Of a DNA stretch of 64,000 nt, positions 60,206 to 64,000 are shown in pieces. Below the pieces are notes generated by a model. The model was not told the DNA's origin, made no database searches, and was given only the letters and a program-made list of their open reading frames with translations. A program made the position numbers and the translations under genes. Position 1 is the first letter of the stretch. Each line of letters opens with the position of its first letter. The DNA comes from Oscillospiraceae bacterium. GTDB taxonomy: Bacteria; Bacillota; Clostridia; Oscillospirales; Ruminococcaceae. Location: NCBI GenBank assembly GCA_015067175.1, contig SVMX01000006.1:1-64000 (forward strand), read 5' to 3'.

Positions 60206-60734
60206 TTTTTCCCCCAAAATTTTCCCCATTGTTTTTATCTTGTGAATGTAATATATCTCTTTTAGTATTATACAACATTTGGTGTTTGGATTTCAATAGG
60301 GAAAAGGTCTTTTTTGTGGTTCTTTTGGAAAAATCGTTGATTTTTCCAAAATGTGACGACATGATATGTGCAAATGCGACAATTGCTTTTTTAGCTGATC
60401 GAGTTATACGCATAAAAAGCGCCCCAACAGTCTTTTGCAGTATGCCGATGACAATGCTTTCCAAAAAATATATGAGCCTGCCGATGGTCTGAATATATGT
60501 AAAAACTCCGCTTCCGAAGCCCAGAAGCGTATAAATTCTGATATAATTTCCGAGGTAAAGCGAGAGCTTAAACACAAAAAAAGCAGCGGCAATGAAAAAG
60601 CTGATGTCGCATATCACTGTAACTATCTGAAATGGAAGTAATCGCCTTGCTATTCTCAACAGCTCGTAAACGACGCCGAAAGCAAGTCCGCATAAAAAAG
60701 CGATCATAAAACAATCAATGATACTATGGTTCAT
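60171..60734 (-). CDS. yabQ: Spore cortex biosynthesis protein YabQ
   Basis: A 187-residue membrane protein with about three to four transmembrane helices in the first 100 residues (CFMIAFLCGLAFGVVYELLRIAR, ICDISFFIAAAFFVF) and a basic soluble C-terminus. YabQ is needed for cortex formation in Bacillus. The last codons are read over the start of the divIC gene. yabP lies 4 bases upstream. Confidence 0.87.
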   Translation of the reverse strand: MNHSIIDCFMIAFLCGLAFGVVYELLRIARRLLPFQIVTVICDISFFIAAAFFVFKLSLYLGNYIRIYTLLGFGSGVFTYIQTIGRLIYFLESIVIGILQKTVGALFMRITRSAKKAIVAFAHIMSSHFGKINDFSKRTTKKTFSLLKSKHQMLYNTKRDILHSQDKNNGENFGGKNVIHAKIKRSH

Positions 60735-60738
60735 AGGT

Positions 60739-61008
60739 TCACCTGAAAATGCGCTTTATTAAGCTTGCGTTGCTGCTGAATTTGTTGTAACACAAAGAAT
60801 TGATCTTGCCAGTCATTGCGAGATCGCCCGTTTCTGTGACCAGCTCAATGATATGTAGTTCCTCGCCGTGAACTACCAGCTCGCCTAATGCTGTGTTTAA
60901 CACGACCTTGTTCTCTGAAAAACTGTCGATATCGTTCACGCCTGTTATTTTCAGCTCTTTTCTGTTCAAAAGAGTTAGATTTTGCTTGATATTTTCGGTG
61001 ACAGCCAT
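60739..61008 (-). CDS. yabP: Sporulation protein YabP
   Basis: An 89-residue protein with the YabP/YqfC-type beta fold: RKELKITGVNDIDSFSENKVVL, then TALGELVVHGEELHI. It is needed for the spore cortex in Bacillus and always sits next to yabQ. AGGAGG precedes the ATG. Confidence 0.92.
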   Translation of the reverse strand: MAVTENIKQNLTLLNRKELKITGVNDIDSFSENKVVLNTALGELVVHGEELHIIELVTETGDLAMTGKINSLCYNKFSSNASLIKRIFR

Positions 61009-61078
61009 AAAAAACCTCCTCCGTGACTGTATGTCCTTTTGTACATACTATTCACAGGGGAGGGGAAATATTCTTTTC

Positions 61079-61318
61079 TCAGACTACCTCGTACAGTGCA
61101 GCGGCGTCTTCCTTTTTAGTATATTCCTTAACATCAGTCACGCGAACTTTAAGAGGCTTTGCACCGATGTTTATTTCGATGATATCGCCTATTTTAACGT
61201 CATAGGAGGCGCGGGCTATCTTGCCATTGACAACGACCTTTTCGGCGTCACAGGCTTCGTTAGCCACTGTTCTGCGCTTGATAAGGCGCGAAACCTTTAA
61301 ATACTTATCCAATCTCAT
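61079..61318 (-). CDS. rqcP: S4-domain RNA-binding protein RqcP (YabO/Hsp15-like)
   Basis: A 79-residue S4 protein: MRLDKYLKVSRLIKRRTVANEAC (residues 1-23) and VVVNGKIARASYDVKIGD. RqcP supports alanine tailing by RqcH on stalled 50S subunits. The position between HU/mazG and yabP matches Bacillus yabO. Confidence 0.92.
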   Translation of the reverse strand: MRLDKYLKVSRLIKRRTVANEACDAEKVVVNGKIARASYDVKIGDIIEINIGAKPLKVRVTDVKEYTKKEDAAALYEVV

Positions 61319-61331
61319 AAAAAACTCCTGA

Positions 61332-61364
61332 AATCAAAAGCGGTTACCCGTAAGAGTAACCGCT
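61332..61364 (-). terminator. Terminator of the HU gene
   Basis: A perfect 9-bp stem (61339-61347 with 61356-61364), read on the minus strand, is followed by TTTTGATTT. It separates hup from the rqcP unit. Confidence 0.75.
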
Positions 61365-61386
61365 CAAATGCATACATCAGTAATAA

Positions 61387-61662
61387 TTACTTGCTTACAG
61401 CGTCCTTGAGAGCTCTGCCTGCCTTGAATGCAGGAACCTTAGTAGCGTCGATCTGGATCTTCTGCTTTGTGCGGGGGTTGATACCTGTTCTAGCTGCACG
61501 CTCACGAACCTCAAATGTACCGAAACCAACGAGCTGAATGGACTCACCCTTAGCGAGTGTCTCAGTGATTGTCTCGATCATACCTGTAATTGCCTTCTCA
61601 GTATCCTTCTTGGAAAGACCGGACTTAGAAGCTACCATTGTTACTAATTCTGCCTTTGTCAT
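61387..61662 (-). CDS. hup: HU-type nucleoid protein
   Basis: A 91-residue DNA-bending protein. Motifs: TKAELVTMVASKSGLSKKD, GFGTFEVRERAARTGINPRT (the DNA-binding arm with the conserved Arg and Pro) and FKAGRALKDAV. GGAGG precedes the ATG. It sits between mazG and rqcP. Confidence 0.97.
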   Translation of the reverse strand: MTKAELVTMVASKSGLSKKDTEKAITGMIETITETLAKGESIQLVGFGTFEVRERAARTGINPRTKQKIQIDATKVPAFKAGRALKDAVSK

Positions 61663-61689
61663 AATTTTAAACCTCCAAATTTTATCTAT

Positions 61690-62490
61690 TTAACGGTCGT
61701 TGACCGCTGGAAACAATTTTGATGCGATCTCTTGAAGTTCTGCCTCGGAAAGACTGTTCATATCTTTGCCTTCCTCGATAATCTTATTTTCAAGAGCGCT
61801 AAATACTATTATAGCGCCATTTGTCGCATATGTCAAGGCTTTTTCGCTATCAGTTTTCAAAATTCTGTTTAAATTACAAAATTCCAACAGCAATTCGCCT
61901 GTTTTCTGTTGATTATACGTGTCATTATCAGACTCAGTGCTAAGATCAAGAGCGTCAATAAGCTCATGCAGACGCTTGCGTGACTGCTCGGCATCATTTA
62001 TCGGTACACCTGCTCTTGCTATCCTCTTGCACACCTTTTCTGCACGAAGCAGGGCAGGGAATGTCTTGGGAACGCTTTCAAGTGTTTCGGTGTAGGTGTC
62101 TTGATGCTTTGATTCTTTTTTCAGAGCGTCCCAGTTTTTCAGTACATCATCGCTGCCGCTTACCTTTACCTCGCCGAAAACATGGGGGTGTCTGTAAACA
62201 AGCTTCTGACAAATGTCATTGCAAACTTCATCGAACGTGAAATTACCTTGCTCACGCTCTATCTGGGTGTGAAAAACGATCTGCAGCAAAAGGTCGCCAA
62301 GCTCTTCGCGAAGCATTTCGGGGCTGTTGTTGTCAATGCCCTCACATACCTCGTAAGTTTCTTCGATAAGATCAGTCCTGATGCTTTCGTGCGTCTGCAC
62401 CTTATCCCAAGGACAGCCGTTCTCGGAACGCAGCAGCGCCATTATTTCCAACAGGTCGTTGATGTCATACTTTTCTTTGATTTCAAACAT
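61690..62490 (-). CDS. mazG: Nucleoside triphosphate pyrophosphohydrolase MazG
   Basis: A 266-residue MazG with two MazG-type halves. The first holds CPWDKVQTHESIRTDLIEETYEV and REELGDLLLQIVFH (the metal-binding ExxE-x-ExxD set), and LVYRHPHVFGEV follows. The second half (about 160-266) is more diverged. It removes aberrant or stress-related NTPs. GGAGAAG selects the ATG at 62490 rather than the TTG at 62502. It corresponds to the MazG part of Bacillus yabN. Confidence 0.92.
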   Translation of the reverse strand: MFEIKEKYDINDLLEIMALLRSENGCPWDKVQTHESIRTDLIEETYEVCEGIDNNSPEMLREELGDLLLQIVFHTQIEREQGNFTFDEVCNDICQKLVYRHPHVFGEVKVSGSDDVLKNWDALKKESKHQDTYTETLESVPKTFPALLRAEKVCKRIARAGVPINDAEQSRKRLHELIDALDLSTESDNDTYNQQKTGELLLEFCNLNRILKTDSEKALTYATNGAIIVFSALENKIIEEGKDMNSLSEAELQEIASKLFPAVNDR

Positions 62491-62539
62491 AAACTTCTCC
62501 AAGCCTTTTGTAAAGCCGTTTAAGGCGACCTTTAATATA

Positions 62540-64000
62540 TTAACCTATTTTTAGGAATTTTGCAAGCCCTTTTGTGAATTTTTTTCGCTTTTGCCGCTTT
62601 ATTATTGGACTTGTACGAAAAGAAGATGTAAATATTAGTAATAATATATAAACAATACCGCCTGCTATGATTGGCACAAGCGTTGTTATCAAAGGGTTGT
62701 CGCCTGTTTTCAAAGCGGAGCATACTGCTTTTGCCGTCACAGCACAGCCTGCTGAACTTAACAGCGGCTCTATTAGCGGACTTAAAATTTTAATTTGTGG
62801 TATAAACTTCTTTGCAGCTATAATACACAGCACCGCCGCAATAAAGTAGCATGAAACAGTGGAAACAGCAGCGCCTGTTATGTTGATCTCAGGAATACTT
62901 AACAGTATCGGGTTTAATACAGCTTTTATAACAATTGCTGCAACCATGATAATAAGCGGTATATGTCCTTTGCCTATTGCCTGAAAAACTCCCGTAAAAG
63001 CGGAGGCGATTATCATTCCGAATCCGCCTATACATAATACGATAAAGCTGTTCGTGCATACTGAGATTTCCGCAGCTCTGTCGGAGTAGAGCAGGCTAAG
63101 TATCGGCTCTGCCATCACAGCTGCGCCAAGACACGCAGGCAGACCTATCACAGCTGCGGCTTTTATCAGACCCTCTGTCCTTGCGGTGAGAGCGCTCATG
63201 TCTTTTTTCTCCCACGCCGTTGCTATTTCGGGAATTGCTGTTTTTTCCGTCATTCCCGCAAAAGATGGTATAAGCATGAAAAGCGACATCGCTATGCCTG
63301 TATAGCTGCCGTACATGAAGTTCGCAAGCTCGTCTGCGCTGATACCTCTCGAAAAGACCTCTGGAAACGCTCTTTGAAAATACTGCGGAGCAAGCTCAAC
63401 TGAAGCATTCAGCGTTCTTGTGACTGTCAGCAGATCGACAAAGGAAAAGCAATTCATTATAAGCGCAAACGCTGCTATAGGGATTAGCTCTTTTGCAATC
63501 GAAGTTGAAATGCTTCTTATCCTGTCAACAGCCAAATTGTCTTGTGAAACTCGTTTTTTTCTGCGGTCATGAATAAGCAATGTGATAAGCCCTGCAAGCT
63601 CGCTCAGCGTAACAGCGAGTATTGCTGCGGCGGCAGCCCATGGGAGAGCAGCTTCGTAGACTTCATCGAAGGTGTTGTAGCTGTTGCCTAAAAAGGACAT
63701 TCCGTTGTCATAGCAGTGCTTCGCATAGCCAATGACGCCGTAAGAAAGCGCAAGTCCGATAATTGCGCGTGAAACTGCTTCGGTAACATTTGCGGCAGCG
63801 GTAGGCATTACATTTGATTGCCCTTCGTAATAGCCGCGGATAACCGAGCCTATGCAGCAGAAAAGAACTGCGGGCGATATTGCCTTCAGTGCCGCGGAGC
63901 TTTGGGGAGAGCAGGCTATATTAGCAGCGAAAAAGCCCGACAGCAGCAGTATAAGCAGCATTCCTGCAAAGCCTACCATCGTAAACAAAAGCAGCGCCGT
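62540..64000 (-). CDS. SpoVB/MurJ-like MVF-family membrane protein (5' end outside window)
   Basis: The C-terminal 487 residues of a polytopic MOP-superfamily protein; the frame is open to the window edge, so the N-terminal 60 or so residues are missing. Features: RGYYEGQSNVMPTAAANVTEAVSRAIIG, which matches the SpoVB family, a basic loop near residue 150, and many transmembrane helices. SpoVB/YabM-type proteins flip lipid-linked wall or cortex precursors. Its place upstream of mazG matches the Bacillus yabM-yabN order. Confidence 0.88.
   Translation of the reverse strand, partial: TALLLFTMVGFAGMLLILLLSGFFAANIACSPQSSAALKAISPAVLFCCIGSVIRGYYEGQSNVMPTAAANVTEAVSRAIIGLALSYGVIGYAKHCYDNGMSFLGNSYNTFDEVYEAALPWAAAAAILAVTLSELAGLITLLIHDRRKKRVSQDNLAVDRIRSISTSIAKELIPIAAFALIMNCFSFVDLLTVTRTLNASVELAPQYFQRAFPEVFSRGISADELANFMYGSYTGIAMSLFMLIPSFAGMTEKTAIPEIATAWEKKDMSALTARTEGLIKAAAVIGLPACLGAAVMAEPILSLLYSDRAAEISVCTNSFIVLCIGGFGMIIASAFTGVFQAIGKGHIPLIIMVAAIVIKAVLNPILLSIPEINITGAAVSTVSCYFIAAVLCIIAAKKFIPQIKILSPLIEPLLSSAGCAVTAKAVCSALKTGDNPLITTLVPIIAGGIVYILLLIFTSSFRTSPIIKRQKRKKFTKGLAKFLKIG

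Overview
The window looks like chromosomal DNA of an endospore-forming, moderately low-GC Firmicute of the class Clostridia, most like a Ruminococcus (Oscillospiraceae). Evidence: an alpha/beta-type SASP, SpoIVA, a SPOCS/LysM coat protein, TepA-YlzJ-SpoIIIE, and the SpoVB-MazG-HU-RqcP-YabP-YabQ-DivIC block; AGGAGG-type ribosome binding sites; frequent TTG starts; and fourteen sigma-A-type promoters with 17-bp spacers. I see no phage, insertion sequence, plasmid, CRISPR or rRNA. There is one tRNA (Arg-CCG).

Layout. 1-8043: translation and cofactor operon ylxR-ylxQ-infB-rbfA-nrnA-truB-ribF, then gltX; the first 97 bases contain a foldback that suggests an assembly edge. 8084-13488: GldA/GldF/GldG/DUF4340-type ABC system and a small unknown protein. 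13538-16454: lone SEDS protein, galactokinase, GNAT. 16562-20325: hflX (-) diverging from nadB-nadC. 20359-22398: two tandem NUDIX paralogues (the first has lost catalytic glutamates) and an SGNH hydrolase. 22450-29602: CotH/VTC/DUF4956 region, with three CotH-kinase lipoproteins, a polyphosphate-polymerase-like VTC protein and the membrane protein DUF4956. 29803-36998: orphan solute-binding lipoprotein, AraC regulator, sodium symporter and a GH59-like glycosidase with a C-terminal anchor. 37070-39208: two COG0523 GTPases, one with a His-rich metal tail and one fused to a YcgQ-like domain. 39260-42368: mtnA, a methyltransferase and an MTA/SAH deaminase. 42486-46323: SASP, PerR-like regulator, spoIVA and SPOCS protein. 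46560-54444: tepA, ylzJ, uppP, spoIIIE, ygiQ, ComEC-like hydrolase and DUF3006. 54620-58022: typA, a hairpin-dense intergenic element, and a MATE exporter. 58099-64000: tRNA-Arg, cardiolipin synthase and the sporulation/division block on the minus strand, running off the right edge.

How the genes fit together. Much of the window is conserved Firmicute core. The accessory parts most worth study are: (i) the CotH-VTC-DUF4956 module, which puts putative surface kinases beside a putative polyphosphate polymerase; (ii) the SBP/AraC/symporter/GH59 locus, which has abutting divergent promoters and a hairpin that overlaps a promoter, a T-tract and a ribosome binding site; (iii) the paired zinc-type GTPases; (iv) the MTA salvage cluster; and (v) the folded element upstream of the MATE gene. 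All functional statements rest on motif and neighbourhood reading; no database search was run.
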